Below, piece after piece: positions 16,206-25,323 of a stretch of 64,000 bases of DNA. The translations under genes and the position numbers were made by a program. Below the pieces are notes generated by a model. The model saw only the letters and a list, made by a program, of their open reading frames with translations, was not told where the DNA came from and made no database searches. The DNA is from Pseudomonadota bacterium. GTDB lineage: Bacteria; Pseudomonadota; Alphaproteobacteria; Caulobacterales; Caulobacteraceae. The stretch is taken from NCBI GenBank assembly GCA_020161365.1, contig JAIUNU010000006.1, positions 1-64,000 on the forward strand. The letters are read 5' to 3'. Within the stretch, counting starts at the first letter, position 1. Every line of letters begins with the position of its first letter.

Positions 16206-18407
16206 ATGTCGCGCCTGAAACTCGCCGCACTCGCCGCCGCGTCCACCGCCGCCTTGCTCGCCACGGCCGCTCGCGCGGACGACACCAAGCCCGAATCCGA
16301 CGCCGTCGAGTTGGACAAGGTCACGGTCACCGCCACCCGTTCGGAAAAGGTCCTCTCCAAAGCGCCGGCCAGCGTGACGGTCATCTCCGCGCAGGAGATC
16401 GAGGACGGCTTGATCAAGGACATCAAGGACTTGGTGCGTGAGGAGCCGGGCGTCTCGGTCCGCAACGCCCCCGCCCGGTTCACCGCCGCCGGCGCCTCGA
16501 CGGGGCGCGACGGCAATGCGGGCTTCAACATCCGGGGCCTGGAGGGCAACCGGGTGCTCATCGTCGTGGATGGGGTGCGCGTGCCCGACAGCTTCGCGTT
16601 CGGCGCCCAGTCGGTGGGACGCGGCGACCAAGTCGACCTCGATACGCTCAAGTCGGTGGAGATCGTCCGGGGGCCGGCCTCGGCGCTCTACGGTTCCGAT
16701 GGCCTGGCCGGCTCGGTCAGCTTCATCACCAAGGACCCATCCGACATCATCAAGCCCGGCAGGACCGTTGCGGGCCGGGCCCGCGTCGGCTACGCCTCGG
16801 CCGACCGGAGCTGGACAGAGAGCGTGCTGCTGGCGGGCCAGTCTGGCCGCTGGGAAGGCCTGCTGACCTACACCCGCCGCGATGGCGAGGGCCAGAAGAC
16901 GGCGGGAACCAACGCTTCAGCCAACACCGACCGCACCACCGCCAACCCCGAGGACAACCAGTCCAACGCGATCCTGGCCAAGCTGATCTACAGCCCCGAT
17001 GACCATAACCGCTTCCGCCTGACGGTCGATCACCTGGATCGCGATGTGGATTGGACGGTCCTGTCCGCGATCGCCAAGCCGCCCCTCGCCGCGACCAGCG
17101 TCATCGGCATGACCGCCTTCGACAAGATCAAGCGCGACCGGGTCAGCCTGGATCACCGGTTGGACGGCGGCCAAGGCCTGATCGATAGCGCCCACACGAC
17201 CCTCTACTGGCAAAAGAGCACGACGCGTCAGTTCTCGGCCGAGGACCGCAACACCGCCGCCGACCGCACGCGCGACGCCACCTTCGACAATCGGGTGCTG
17301 GGCGCCAGCGTCGAACTGCACAGCCGCTTTGACCAGGGCGCGTTCACCCATGACATCGTGTGGGGCGGCGACGCATCGATCACCCGCCAGCGGGGCGTAC
17401 GTGGCGGCACGGTTCCGCCCGCCGGCGAGACGTTCCCGACAAAAGCTTTCCCGACCACGGATTTCACCCTGGCCGGGCTCTATGTTCAGGACGAGATCAA
17501 GGCCGGTCGCTTGGCGCTCTACCCCGCGCTCCGCCTCGACTACTACAAGCTGGATCCGAAGGCTGACCCGCTGTTCCACGCCGCGACCGCGGGCCAGAGC
17601 GACACGCACCTGTCGCCCAAGCTGGGGCTGGTCTGGGAAGTCAGCGACCTTGTCACTGTGTTCGCCAACGCCGCCACGGGCTTCAAGGCCCCCTCGCCCT
17701 CGCAGGTAAACACCGGCTTCAGCAACCCGGTCTCGAACTATCAGTCGATCTCGAACCCCGACCTGAAGCCCGAGACCAGCCGCACCCTGGAAGCGGGCCT
17801 CCGCCTGAACCGGGACAACTGGCGACTGTCGGTGACCGGCTTCACCGGCGACTACGACGACTTCATCGAGCAGGTCCAGGTGGGCGGGAACTTCACCGCC
17901 GCCAGCCCGGCCGTCTATCAGTATGTAAACCTGACGGGCGTGACGATCAGCGGGGCGGAGGCCAAGGGCAGCGTCACCTTGGGCGCCGGCTTCACGGCGC
18001 GGGCGGCGGTCGCCTACGCCAAGGGCTCGTCGAAGGCCAGGGGCGTCAGCACGCCGCTGGTGTCCATCGATCCGGTCAAGATCACAGGCGGCGTCGGCTA
18101 TCGTGCGCCGTCAGGCCGCTTTGGCGCTGATCTTTCCGTCATCCACGCGGATCGCAAGTCGGCCAGCCGGACGGGCGTTACCTGCGCGGGCGGCTGCTTC
18201 ACGCCGGCGGCTTTCACCGTCGCCGACGCGACGGCCTGGTGGGCCGTCACCGAAGCCGTGACCGTGCGCGCGGGCGTCTTCAACCTCACGGACGAAAAAT
18301 ACTGGTGGTGGAGCGACGTCCGCGGCCTTTCCGATACGTCGGTGGTCAAGGACGCCTACAGCCAGCCAGGCCGGAACTACAGCGTATCCCTGGCGCTGAA
18401 GTTCTGA
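16206..18407 (+). CDS. TonB-dependent outer-membrane receptor, haem/haemoprotein type
   Basis: 733 residues. Signal peptide (MSRLKLAALAAASTAALLATAARA), TonB-box region (VELDKVTVTATRSEK), plug domain with SVTVISAQEIEDG and FNIRGLEGNRVLIVVDGVR, then a 22-strand-type beta barrel ending YSVSLALKF with terminal Phe. The plug and LYGSDGLAGSVSF motif match the haemoglobin/transferrin/lactoferrin receptor group, so iron or haem uptake is likely. The ligand cannot be fixed from sequence. GAAGGGGA precedes the chosen ATG, and an in-frame upstream ATG would remove the signal peptide from the N-terminus. It is divergent from DUF4198 across the Fur-like palindrome. Confidence 0.88.
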   Translation: MSRLKLAALAAASTAALLATAARADDTKPESDAVELDKVTVTATRSEKVLSKAPASVTVISAQEIEDGLIKDIKDLVREEPGVSVRNAPARFTAAGASTGRDGNAGFNIRGLEGNRVLIVVDGVRVPDSFAFGAQSVGRGDQVDLDTLKSVEIVRGPASALYGSDGLAGSVSFITKDPSDIIKPGRTVAGRARVGYASADRSWTESVLLAGQSGRWEGLLTYTRRDGEGQKTAGTNASANTDRTTANPEDNQSNAILAKLIYSPDDHNRFRLTVDHLDRDVDWTVLSAIAKPPLAATSVIGMTAFDKIKRDRVSLDHRLDGGQGLIDSAHTTLYWQKSTTRQFSAEDRNTAADRTRDATFDNRVLGASVELHSRFDQGAFTHDIVWGGDASITRQRGVRGGTVPPAGETFPTKAFPTTDFTLAGLYVQDEIKAGRLALYPALRLDYYKLDPKADPLFHAATAGQSDTHLSPKLGLVWEVSDLVTVFANAATGFKAPSPSQVNTGFSNPVSNYQSISNPDLKPETSRTLEAGLRLNRDNWRLSVTGFTGDYDDFIEQVQVGGNFTAASPAVYQYVNLTGVTISGAEAKGSVTLGAGFTARAAVAYAKGSSKARGVSTPLVSIDPVKITGGVGYRAPSGRFGADLSVIHADRKSASRTGVTCAGGCFTPAAFTVADATAWWAVTEAVTVRAGVFNLTDEKYWWWSDVRGLSDTSVVKDAYSQPGRNYSVSLALKF

Positions 18408-18485
18408 CCCGGCGGAGCGGCGCGCGCGGGCGGGAAGCCGCGCGCGCCGACATCCTTGCGGACAAGCGTCCCGACCCCTGCTAGC

Positions 18486-18536
18486 TAGAGCGTGACGCTG
18501 AAAGTGGGAACCGGTTTCGGCGCTAGTCACGCTCTA
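18486..18536. repeat. Inverted repeat TAGAGCGTGAC / GTCACGCTCTA
   Basis: Eleven-base perfect arms flank a 29-base spacer. It follows the TonB receptor by about 80 bp and sits directly before a second, stronger hairpin. It may be part of a dispersed intergenic element; no other copy was found in this window. Confidence 0.55.
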
Positions 18537-18546
18537 AGTATCTGAT

Positions 18547-18596
18547 CTAGAGCCTTCCGCTTCAAAACGATTCCGTTTTGAAGCGGAAGGCTCTAG
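18547..18596. repeat. Long perfect hairpin with 23-base arms
   Basis: The arms begin CTAGAGCCTTCCGCTTC and pair perfectly over 23 bases around an ATTC loop. There is no T-tract after it, so it is not a classical terminator, although such a stem would still be very stable in RNA. It ends 23 bp before the DedA-like start codon and so may lie in that gene's leader or end the receptor transcript. The perfect arms suggest recent insertion or selection. Confidence 0.75.
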
Positions 18597-18619
18597 CGGG
18601 TCACGACACCGGAGTTCGC

Positions 18620-19228
18620 ATGCTGCGTCGCCTTTACGACTGGGTCATGGGTCTGGCCGCCTCGCGCCACGCCGAAAAGAGCCTGTTCGCCGTCTCGTTC
18701 GCCGAGAGCTCCTTCTTCCCCGTTCCGCCCGACGTGATGCTGGCGCCGATGTGCCTGGCCAAGCCCGAGAAGGCCTGGCGCTATGCGGCCCTCTGCACCC
18801 TCGCCTCGGTTCTGGGCGGCATCCTCGGCTATGCGATCGGCTTCTTCCTGCAGGATCTCGGCATCTGGCTGATGAAGATCACCGGCCACGCCGGCGGGCT
18901 GCAAGAGTTCCAGTGCTGGTACGGCAAATACGGTGTCTGGGTCATCCTGGCCAAGGGCCTGACGCCCATTCCTTATAAGCTGGTGACCGTGGCCTCCGGT
19001 CTTGCCGCCTTCAGCTTCCCGATGTTCATCGCCGCGTCGGTGATCACCCGGGGCGCGCGCTTCTTCCTGGTGGCTTTCGTCATCAAGAAGTTCGGCCCCA
19101 CGCTGCTGCCGGTGATTGAGCGTCGTCTCGCCTTGTTCGCCGGAATTTTGATCGCGCTCCTTGTCATCGGTCTCGGCGCCAGCCACCTCCTGGGCGGAAG
19201 TGGAAGCGCTGGAGCCTGCGTCGCATGA
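18620..19228 (+). CDS. DedA/YqaA family inner-membrane protein
   Basis: 202 residues with about five hydrophobic helices. It opens MLRRLYDWVMGLAASRHA and carries the SNARE-associated/VTT motif area ESSFFPVPPDVMLAPM plus WVILAKGLTPIPYKLVTVASG, the F/L-x-R/K-x-x-P-x-x-R-like re-entrant loop of DedA proteins. The family acts in lipid flipping, membrane homeostasis and proton-coupled processes, with the individual role unknown here. The ATG at 18620 is chosen because MLRRLYDWV is the usual start of the family. It overlaps dsbB by 4 bp (ATGA). Confidence 0.85.
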   Translation: MLRRLYDWVMGLAASRHAEKSLFAVSFAESSFFPVPPDVMLAPMCLAKPEKAWRYAALCTLASVLGGILGYAIGFFLQDLGIWLMKITGHAGGLQEFQCWYGKYGVWVILAKGLTPIPYKLVTVASGLAAFSFPMFIAASVITRGARFFLVAFVIKKFGPTLLPVIERRLALFAGILIALLVIGLGASHLLGGSGSAGACVA

Positions 19229-19854
19229 CGAACGAGGACCCGAAGGTCGAAGACACCGCCCCTGTGGGCGAAACCCCGCCAACGGCGACGCCCGTGCGCG
19301 GTCCCGCGCCGGCCGCCCCCGTGCAGCGCTCCGCCATCGGCACGATCTATGACCTCGTGACACGGCACTGGCCGCTGGTGGCGCTACTGTCGAGCGCGCT
19401 GCTGCTGGCCATCGCCCACGCCTTCGAAAAGTTCGGCGGCCTCGCGCCCTGCCACCTGTGCCTGAAGCAACGCGAGGTCTACTGGGTCGCCGGAACGGTC
19501 GGCCTGGTCGGACTGGCCTTGCAGCGCACGCCGTTCTGGTCGCGCCTGCGCCTGCCTTTGGCCCTGCTTCTCGGCGCCATCTTCCTCTACGGCGCGGGAC
19601 TGGCCGCCTATCACGCCGGCGCCGAATGGAAGTGGTGGCCGGGACCCAAGACCTGCTCTGGCGGCGACGCCGCGGCGGCCTCCAATCTCGAGGCGATGCT
19701 GAAGGGTACGGCGGCCATCAAGCCGCCGGCCTGCGACAAGGCCGCCTGGGTGTTCCTCGGCTTGTCGATGGCAGGCTGGAACGTCCTGATCTCGCTCAAG
19801 CTGGCCGTCTGGTCCGTCCTGGCGGCGTTCCGCAAGTCGGAGACCCTGGCATGA
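19225..19854 (+). CDS. dsbB: Disulfide bond formation protein DsbB
   Basis: 209 residues. DsbB re-oxidises DsbA and passes electrons to quinones in the inner membrane. The first redox pair is CHLC (Cys76, Cys79) followed by the KQRE motif; the second pair is Cys144 and Cys170 in the periplasmic loop. About four membrane helices are present. An unusual feature is a 35-residue Pro/Thr-rich N-terminal extension before the first helix. ATGA overlaps on both sides, with the DedA-like gene upstream and coq7 downstream, indicate a coupled three-gene operon linking membrane, disulfide and quinone functions. Confidence 0.9.
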   Translation: MTNEDPKVEDTAPVGETPPTATPVRGPAPAAPVQRSAIGTIYDLVTRHWPLVALLSSALLLAIAHAFEKFGGLAPCHLCLKQREVYWVAGTVGLVGLALQRTPFWSRLRLPLALLLGAIFLYGAGLAAYHAGAEWKWWPGPKTCSGGDAAAASNLEAMLKGTAAIKPPACDKAAWVFLGLSMAGWNVLISLKLAVWSVLAAFRKSETLA

Positions 19855-20411
19855 CCCGTCCCATCCCCCCGCGTCCCGGCTCGTCGGCCTCGGGCGCGCG
19901 CCTCGCCGAAATCCTGCGCGTCGACCAGGCCGGCGAGCTGGCCGCCGTCCATATCTATCGTGGCCAGGCGGCGGTGATGCGGGCCGCGCCCGGCCGCGAG
20001 CGGATCGCCGAACAGCTTCGCGAGATGGAGGGACATGAGCAGGTCCACCTGTCCCGCTTCAACGAACTGCTGAGCGAGCGCGGCGTGCGTCCGACCTTGA
20101 TGTCGCCGGTCTGGCGCGCCGCCGCCTTCGCGCTGGGCGCCGGCACCGCCCTGCTGGGCGACAAGGCCGCCCATGCCTGCACCGAGGCCGTCGAGACGGT
20201 GATCGAGAAGCACTACGCCGGCCAGATCGAGGAGCTGAAGGACCGCGATCCGGCGCTGGCGGCCGAACTCAGCCAGTTCCGCGACGACGAGCTGGCGCAT
20301 CGCGACATCGCCATCGAAGAAGGCGCGCATGAGGCGACGGCCTATCCGCTTCTGACGGCGGTGATCCAGGCCGGATGCCGCGCCGCCATCAAGATCAGCG
20401 AGAAGATCTGA
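19851..20411 (+). CDS. coq7: Demethoxyubiquinone hydroxylase Coq7
   Basis: 186 residues. The enzyme hydroxylates demethoxyubiquinone in the late steps of ubiquinone synthesis and uses a ferritin-like di-iron centre. Ligands are visible: QAGELAAVHIY, EMEGHEQVHL, EAVETVIEKHY and DDELAHRD. The ATG at 19851 overlaps the dsbB stop codon; the open frame runs far upstream inside dsbB and is rejected. Co-expression with dsbB makes sense because DsbB depends on ubiquinone, though that is an interpretation. Confidence 0.93.
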   Translation: MTRPIPPRPGSSASGARLAEILRVDQAGELAAVHIYRGQAAVMRAAPGRERIAEQLREMEGHEQVHLSRFNELLSERGVRPTLMSPVWRAAAFALGAGTALLGDKAAHACTEAVETVIEKHYAGQIEELKDRDPALAAELSQFRDDELAHRDIAIEEGAHEATAYPLLTAVIQAGCRAAIKISEKI

Positions 20412-20509
20412 GCCGACGGCGAAGGTCCCGCTGTCGTGCAAGTGCTTGGCGCCCCGCGCGGACGCGCCTACCCATAGGCCCTCTATGGGGTCGGGTGGGG
20501 AGTCGTCCG

Positions 20510-22279
20510 TTGTCGCATCGCTTTAGCCTTTTCGCCGCCTGTGCTGTCTCCTGTCTGGCGCTGGGCGTTGGGCAAGTCGGCGCCCAGACGGTCAAGACCA
20601 GCGAACTCACGCTGGAAACCGGCGGCGCGATGCCGGAGGCGCAACGCGCCCTGGCGTTCGATCACGCCGACCTCAAGCTCAAGATCCTGCCCGAGAAGAA
20701 GGCCATCGAGGGCGAGGCGACCCTGACCTTCACGGCTAAATCCCGGCTCGACAAGCTGGTGGTCGACTTCGATCGCGTCTTCACGATCCGTAGGCTGACG
20801 ATCGACGGAAAGGCGCTGAAGCCGACATCCTGGAGCAACCCCGAAGGCCGGCTGACGATCACCCTGCCCCGGACGGTGGCCAAGGGGAGACAGGTGACGC
20901 TCGCCGTCACCTATGACGGCGTCCCTCACGAGGCCAAGCGCGCGCCGTGGGACGGCGGCTTCGTGTGGTCCAAGACCGAGACCGGCGAGCCGTGGATCGC
21001 CACGGCGGTCCAGGGCGACGGCTGCGATCTCTTCTGGCCCTGCATCGACTACCCGACTGGCGAACCCAAACTGGTGGACCTGCACATCACCGTGCCCGCG
21101 CCGCTGGTCGCACCGGCCAACGGCGTCTTCAAGGGCATGACCGAGAAGGACGGGTGGCGCACCTATCACTGGCGGGCCAAGCAGCCGAACACTTACGCCA
21201 TCGCGCTGGATGTCGGTCCCTACGAGGAATTGACCGGGACCTATAAGAGCCGGTTCGGCGACAGCATTCCCCTGTCGTTCTGGCATCTGAAGTCCAGCGC
21301 CGCGCAGGCGAAGGAGCTGTTCGCCGAGTTCCCGCCCATGCTGGACTTCTTCGAGCAGATGATCGGCCCCTACCCGTTCCGCGACGAGAAGATGGGCGTG
21401 GTCGAGACGCCGCATCTGGGCATGGAGCACCAGACGATCAACGCCTATGGCAACGCCTACAAGAAGGACGGCTTTGGCTTTGACTGGCTGCTGCAGCACG
21501 AGTTCGCGCATGAGTGGTTCGGCAACCAGCTGACCAACGCAGACAACGATGACATGTGGCTGCATGAGGGTTTCGGCAGCTACATGCAGCCGCTCTACTC
21601 GCAGTGGCTGCACGGCGACATGGAATATATGAGCCGGCTGAACACTCAGCGCCTCGCCGTGCGCAACAAATTCCCGATCGTCTCGGATCGTCCGCTCAAG
21701 GAGGACGCGGTCTATAACGGCGAGCGCGGTCCGGGGAACGACATCTACTACAAAGCCTCGAACGTCCTCCACACCTTGCGCGCCCTGGTGGGCGATGAGG
21801 CGTTCTTCAAGATCACCCGGATCGCCGTCTACGGCCGCGACGATCCCAAGCCCGGAAACTTCGCGCCGCGCCATCTGAGCACCAGGGACTTCGTGCGGAT
21901 CGTCAACGAGGTCACCGGCCGGGACTTCGGCTGGTTCTTCGACGTCTATCTGTATCAGGCGGCTCCGCCTGAGCTGATCGAGCGGCGCGACGGGGCCGAC
22001 CTCGTGCTGCAATGGAAGACGCCGGGCGAGAAACCCTTTCCCATGCCCGTGGAGGTCAAGATTGGCGGAAAGCTGGTGACCGTGCCGATGGCCGACGGGA
22101 GCGGCCGCGTGACGGTAGGCGATGCGGTTCCTGTCATCGTCGACCCCGCCTCCAAGATCCTGCGGCGTCAACCTTATGTGGAGGTGTTCCAGACCTGGAA
22201 GCAGGCTGCGGACAAGGCGGCGGCCGAGGCGCGCAAGAGGGCCGAGGCGCAAAAGGCGTCGCCCCGCCCGGGGTCTTGA
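20510..22279 (+). CDS. Exported M1 family zinc metallopeptidase
   Basis: 589 residues from a TTG start. The signal peptide SHRFSLFAACAVSCLALGVG precedes an aminopeptidase-N-type beta domain, then the zinc site HEFAHEWFG near residue 329 with the third ligand in WLHEGFGSY about 20 residues later. The exopeptidase motif is replaced by GMEHQTINAYG, close to the usual GAMEN. It is shorter than full aminopeptidase N and resembles the M1 subgroup without the C-terminal helical domain. TTG 20510 is chosen because GGGTGGGGAG lies at the right distance and the signal peptide then starts the protein; a GTG at 20495 would overlap that site. Confidence 0.85.
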   Translation: MSHRFSLFAACAVSCLALGVGQVGAQTVKTSELTLETGGAMPEAQRALAFDHADLKLKILPEKKAIEGEATLTFTAKSRLDKLVVDFDRVFTIRRLTIDGKALKPTSWSNPEGRLTITLPRTVAKGRQVTLAVTYDGVPHEAKRAPWDGGFVWSKTETGEPWIATAVQGDGCDLFWPCIDYPTGEPKLVDLHITVPAPLVAPANGVFKGMTEKDGWRTYHWRAKQPNTYAIALDVGPYEELTGTYKSRFGDSIPLSFWHLKSSAAQAKELFAEFPPMLDFFEQMIGPYPFRDEKMGVVETPHLGMEHQTINAYGNAYKKDGFGFDWLLQHEFAHEWFGNQLTNADNDDMWLHEGFGSYMQPLYSQWLHGDMEYMSRLNTQRLAVRNKFPIVSDRPLKEDAVYNGERGPGNDIYYKASNVLHTLRALVGDEAFFKITRIAVYGRDDPKPGNFAPRHLSTRDFVRIVNEVTGRDFGWFFDVYLYQAAPPELIERRDGADLVLQWKTPGEKPFPMPVEVKIGGKLVTVPMADGSGRVTVGDAVPVIVDPASKILRRQPYVEVFQTWKQAADKAAAEARKRAEAQKASPRPGS

Positions 22280-22338
22280 ACCCTCGCTAACCTTGTCGCT
22301 TTACCCGATGGCGGGATCTGGCCTCTAGGCTCAGAGGC

Positions 22339-22878
22339 GTGTTGGAGACCGCGTCCGTGTTGAAGCCAAGCCATTTCGTGATCGCCGCGCGCGGGGCGCT
22401 GGCCATGGGCGGCCTCGCGGTCGCGGTGCTGGCGCTGGGTCCTTTCCAAGGGGCCGAGCGACTGGTCGGGCTGAGCGACAAAACCGCCCATGCGCTGGCC
22501 TTTGGCGGGCTGTTTGCGGTTTCGCTTCTGGCCTTCCCACGGTCGCGTCGCGGCGATCTGGCCATCGCCGCGCTGGTGCTTGGGGCGGGCGTCGAAGTCG
22601 CTCAGCTTTTCGGCCATCGCAGCGCCAGCCTGCTGGACTGGCTGGCGGATGCGGCGGGCGTAGCGACAATCTACGGCGCGAGCATGATCGAAACCGTCCG
22701 CAAGATGGCGCGAGACCACGGCGGCAAGACCTTCGCGGAAATCGCAGCCCTGGACCGTCGGCGTGGGCCGCGTCGCCCCTCGATCAGCTTCACCCCTGCT
22801 GAGACCAAAGCCGAAAGCGCGAACCCCGGTCACGACACCTTCGCGCAGCGCGCGGCCCGCCGCTTTCCAGTCAGGTGA
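22339..22878 (+). CDS. VanZ-like membrane protein
   Basis: 179 residues from the GTG at 22339. A later GTG at 22357 has better-spaced GGAGA and would give 173 residues. Four hydrophobic helices occupy the first 120 residues, with the VanZ-type features LSDKTAHALAFGGLFAVSL and VAQLFGHRSASLLDWLADAAG. A soluble basic tail follows. VanZ was named for teicoplanin resistance, but most homologues have unknown roles. Its 3' end overlaps the convergent small gene by 8 bp. Confidence 0.75.
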   Translation: MLETASVLKPSHFVIAARGALAMGGLAVAVLALGPFQGAERLVGLSDKTAHALAFGGLFAVSLLAFPRSRRGDLAIAALVLGAGVEVAQLFGHRSASLLDWLADAAGVATIYGASMIETVRKMARDHGGKTFAEIAALDRRRGPRRPSISFTPAETKAESANPGHDTFAQRAARRFPVR

Positions 22879-23155
22879 TCCGCTTGACGCTGACCGGGTC
22901 GCTGCCCGGGAAGCTCTCTTCGAGCCCCTCGTCCAGCAAGGCCTCCTGGCGGCTTTCCGACTTGGCGACCTTGCCGGCGAGCTGATCGTGCTTCTCGCCC
23001 TCGGCCAGCGGTTCATCGGCTTCGCGCGCGTGGGGCGCGTCGAAGGATTTGTCTTCATGACGGATCTCGCCCTCGGCGGCCATGTCGGCCGTCGACGCGG
23101 CCGTGCCATGGGTGAAGTGACGCTTGTCAGCGTCGTTGGCGGGGTTCTGACTCAT
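22871..23155 (-). CDS. Small hydrophilic conserved hypothetical protein
   Basis: 94 residues, highly charged, without membrane segments, likely disordered through the middle. The C-terminal motif LLDEGLEESFPGSDPVSVKR recurs as a stand-alone tail in many small alphaproteobacterial proteins. No function is established. It could be a stress-type protein, since many such charged proteins are, but nothing in the sequence shows it. It faces the VanZ-like gene tail to tail. Confidence 0.75.
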   Translation of the reverse strand: MSQNPANDADKRHFTHGTAASTADMAAEGEIRHEDKSFDAPHAREADEPLAEGEKHDQLAGKVAKSESRQEALLDEGLEESFPGSDPVSVKRIT

Positions 23156-23242
23156 CTTCGATCTCCATGACGACTGTCATGGGAAGAACCCGCGCCTGGC
23201 GGCTCCGGTTGCATCGGGCGACCGGCGGGCCGGAAGCTCGCC

Positions 23243-23806
23243 TTACGCCTCCAGCTCGATGTCCCAGTAGAGATAGTCCAGCCAGCTCACATGCAAGCGC
23301 CCCGGTGGGAACCGGCGCCCGCGTTCCTGCAGCTCGTACATCGACGGCCGCCGCGCAGTGTGGAACGTCTGCATCCCCGCCTCGCGCGGGGTTCGCCCGC
23401 CCTTGCTGAGATTGCAGGGCGCGCAGGCGGTGACGATGTTCTCCCAGGTCGTGCGGCCGCCCCGTGATCGCGGGATCACGTGGTCGAACGTCAGGTCGTC
23501 GGGGGACCCGCAGTACTGGCAGCTGAAGCTGTCGCGCAGAAAGAGGTTGAAGCGGGTGAAGGCCGGCGGGCGCTCCTGCGGCACATACTGCTTCAGAGCC
23601 ACCACGCTGGGCAGCTTCATCTCACAGGAGGGCGAGTGGATGACCTGGTCATAGCTGGCCACGACATCGACGCGGTCCAGAAACACCGCCTTGATCACCT
23701 CCTGCCAGGGCCAGAGGGACAGCGGATAGTAGCTCAACGGCCTGAAGTCCGCGTTGAGGACAAGAGCGGGCATGCCCGACGGCGGGCGGGTGAGGACCTG
23801 CATCAA
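23243..23806 (-). CDS. HNH endonuclease family protein
   Basis: 187 residues. The HNH module is complete: zinc knuckle CQYCG, then [13 protein letters not shown] with the catalytic His, [14 protein letters not shown] and [12 protein letters not shown]. The N-terminal region, opening [20 protein letters not shown], is typical of the widespread stand-alone HNH proteins of alphaproteobacteria whose role is not established. There is no adjacent methylase or phage gene, so restriction or mobile-element roles are unlikely. An ATG one codon downstream (23803) is an equal start. Confidence 0.85.
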   Translation of the reverse strand: MMQVLTRPPSGMPALVLNADFRPLSYYPLSLWPWQEVIKAVFLDRVDVVASYDQVIHSPSCEMKLPSVVALKQYVPQERPPAFTRFNLFLRDSFSCQYCGSPDDLTFDHVIPRSRGGRTTWENIVTACAPCNLSKGGRTPREAGMQTFHTARRPSMYELQERGRRFPPGRLHVSWLDYLYWDIELEA

Positions 23807-23967
23807 GTCCTCCTCTCGAGGCGGCCAGGACCTCGGACGATGGGGTACGCGACAGGACTGAAGACGGGCCTCCTTCCTACGCTATTCAGGGAATCGCCAT
23901 TCATTCCCGAACGCATGAGAAGGATGATCCGACTCAGCGACAGAACCAAGACATCCGTGGCTGGTTT

Positions 23968-24609
23968 TCAGAAAGGCGCGATTTCGCGTCGTTTTACGGC
24001 GCCGTAGCAGGCCCACAGAAGATGCGCGGCGACGCTCCTGTAAGGCCGCCAAAGCTCGGCTCGCCCGTAGGCTTGTTTCTCGGTCGGGCGGACGTCCGCC
24101 CTGTCGACCCAACGCATGGCTTCCTGCAGCGCCACGTCGCCGCCCGGAAAGAGGTCCAGCCGGCCTTGCGTGAACATCAGGAACACCTCGGCCGTCCATC
24201 GGCCCACGCCGGTGATCGCCGTGAGGGCCGCCACGGCCTCCGCGTCGGAGAGGCTCCTTAGCGCGTTGAAATCGCAGGCGCCGTTCAAATGGGCCTCGGC
24301 GATGGCCCGGGCATAGCGCGCCTTGGGCCGGGAAAGGCCCAGCGAGAGCAGGTGAGCCTCTTCCAGCCCCGCCACCGCCTCCGGTGTCATGTCCGGCAGC
24401 CCCGCCTCGACCCGCGCCCAGATCGCCGCAGCGGAGGCAAGCGACACCTGCTGCTGGACGATCATCTTCAGAAGACCGGGAAAGCCGCCCAGGCCGACGC
24501 GCCAAGCGAAGGCCGGCGTCACAGCCTCCGCCGCCGCCAAGGCCGGATCGGCGGCCGCCAGGTGTTTGCGGGCGGCCAGGATCGCTTCGGCGGAAGGCGG
24601 GTCGAACAT
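23968..24609 (-). CDS. DNA-3-methyladenine glycosylase II (AlkA-like)
   Basis: 213 residues. It excises alkylated purines in base-excision repair. The helix-hairpin-helix-GPD motif is ITGVGRWTAEVFLMFTQG followed by DLFPGGDVALQEA, with the catalytic Asp in GGDVAL. KMIVQQQVSLASAAAIWARV is the conserved helical segment before it. It lacks the N-terminal TBP-like domain of E. coli AlkA, so it is of the short type. MFDPPSAEAI at 24609 is the preferred start; the upstream extension MRGRCQRDQAW is not family-like. Confidence 0.88.
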   Translation of the reverse strand: MFDPPSAEAILAARKHLAAADPALAAAEAVTPAFAWRVGLGGFPGLLKMIVQQQVSLASAAAIWARVEAGLPDMTPEAVAGLEEAHLLSLGLSRPKARYARAIAEAHLNGACDFNALRSLSDAEAVAALTAITGVGRWTAEVFLMFTQGRLDLFPGGDVALQEAMRWVDRADVRPTEKQAYGRAELWRPYRSVAAHLLWACYGAVKRREIAPF

Positions 24610-24660
24610 CCAGGCTTGGTCTCTCTGACAGCGCCCGCGCACAACCCGAAACTTGCGGCT

Positions 24661-25143
24661 CTACTCGATCGCCGTGATCTCGATCTCGCCGCCCGGCGCG
24701 GCGGAGACCTCGCCGACCGCCTTGCCGAGCAAAGCCCGGGCGATGGGCGCGACGTAAGAGATCGAGCCCTTGGCGGGATCCGCCTGATCCTCTCCGACGA
24801 TCCGGAAAGTCTGAACCCGGCCGTCCTCGCGTTCGAACGTCACGCGATCGCCGAACTGCGCCACCGACTTGGAGGGATCGCGTTCCAGCACTTGCGCGGT
24901 CGCGCGACGGGCCGACCAGTAGCGGAGATCGCGCGTCGCGCGCGCCATGGCCGTGCGGTCACCGTCGGCGGCGCCGCCCGCGCTCTGGGCGCTGGAGTAC
25001 GCCGCGCGAGCCGCCGCGAGCTCAAGCTCGATCTCGGCAAGGCCGTCGGGGGTCACCAGGTTCGGGTGCGTGGAGATCGGACGATCCGGCAGGTCGGCGG
25101 CGAAGGCTTCGCTGTCGCCTTCCTTGGTGAAGGCGACGCTCAT
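24661..25143 (-). CDS. GreA/GreB family elongation-factor-like protein
   Basis: 160 residues, near GreA length. The N-terminal half predicts a coiled coil (TPDGLAEIELELAAARAAY on), and the C-terminal FKBP-like domain carries SYVAPIARALLGKAVGEV, matching the S-P-(L/I)-(G/A)-x-A-L-L-G-K-x-x-G-D family signature. It begins MSVAFTKEGDSEAF, as do related alphaproteobacterial proteins annotated as nucleoside-diphosphate-kinase regulators or Gre homologues. It is probably not the main GreA, since the N-terminal finger tip acidic pair is not clear. It would act on RNA polymerase through the secondary channel. Confidence 0.8.
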   Translation of the reverse strand: MSVAFTKEGDSEAFAADLPDRPISTHPNLVTPDGLAEIELELAAARAAYSSAQSAGGAADGDRTAMARATRDLRYWSARRATAQVLERDPSKSVAQFGDRVTFEREDGRVQTFRIVGEDQADPAKGSISYVAPIARALLGKAVGEVSAAPGGEIEITAIE

Positions 25144-25323
25144 GGCCGGAAAAGTCTGTGAAACATTGCAAAAGCCCATGACGCATCGAACAGAGGCGGC
25201 GTCTGGGGCCTAACGCGTCCCGCTCTGGTTAGCTCCGCCAGGGCGCCGGTTCAAGCAGGAGCCGTATCGGACACGGTGGCGGGCGCTCGCTTGGAACGCG
25301 CCCGCCTATCGCGGAGCAGCAGA

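Noticed and set aside
20483..22252. 589-residue open frame on the minus strand
   Set aside because: Shadow of the M1 peptidase, which carries the HEFAHEW zinc site on the plus strand.
23243..23806. HNH gene as part of a restriction or mobile system
   Set aside because: No methylase, integrase or phage gene is adjacent, and the protein resembles common stand-alone housekeeping HNH proteins.
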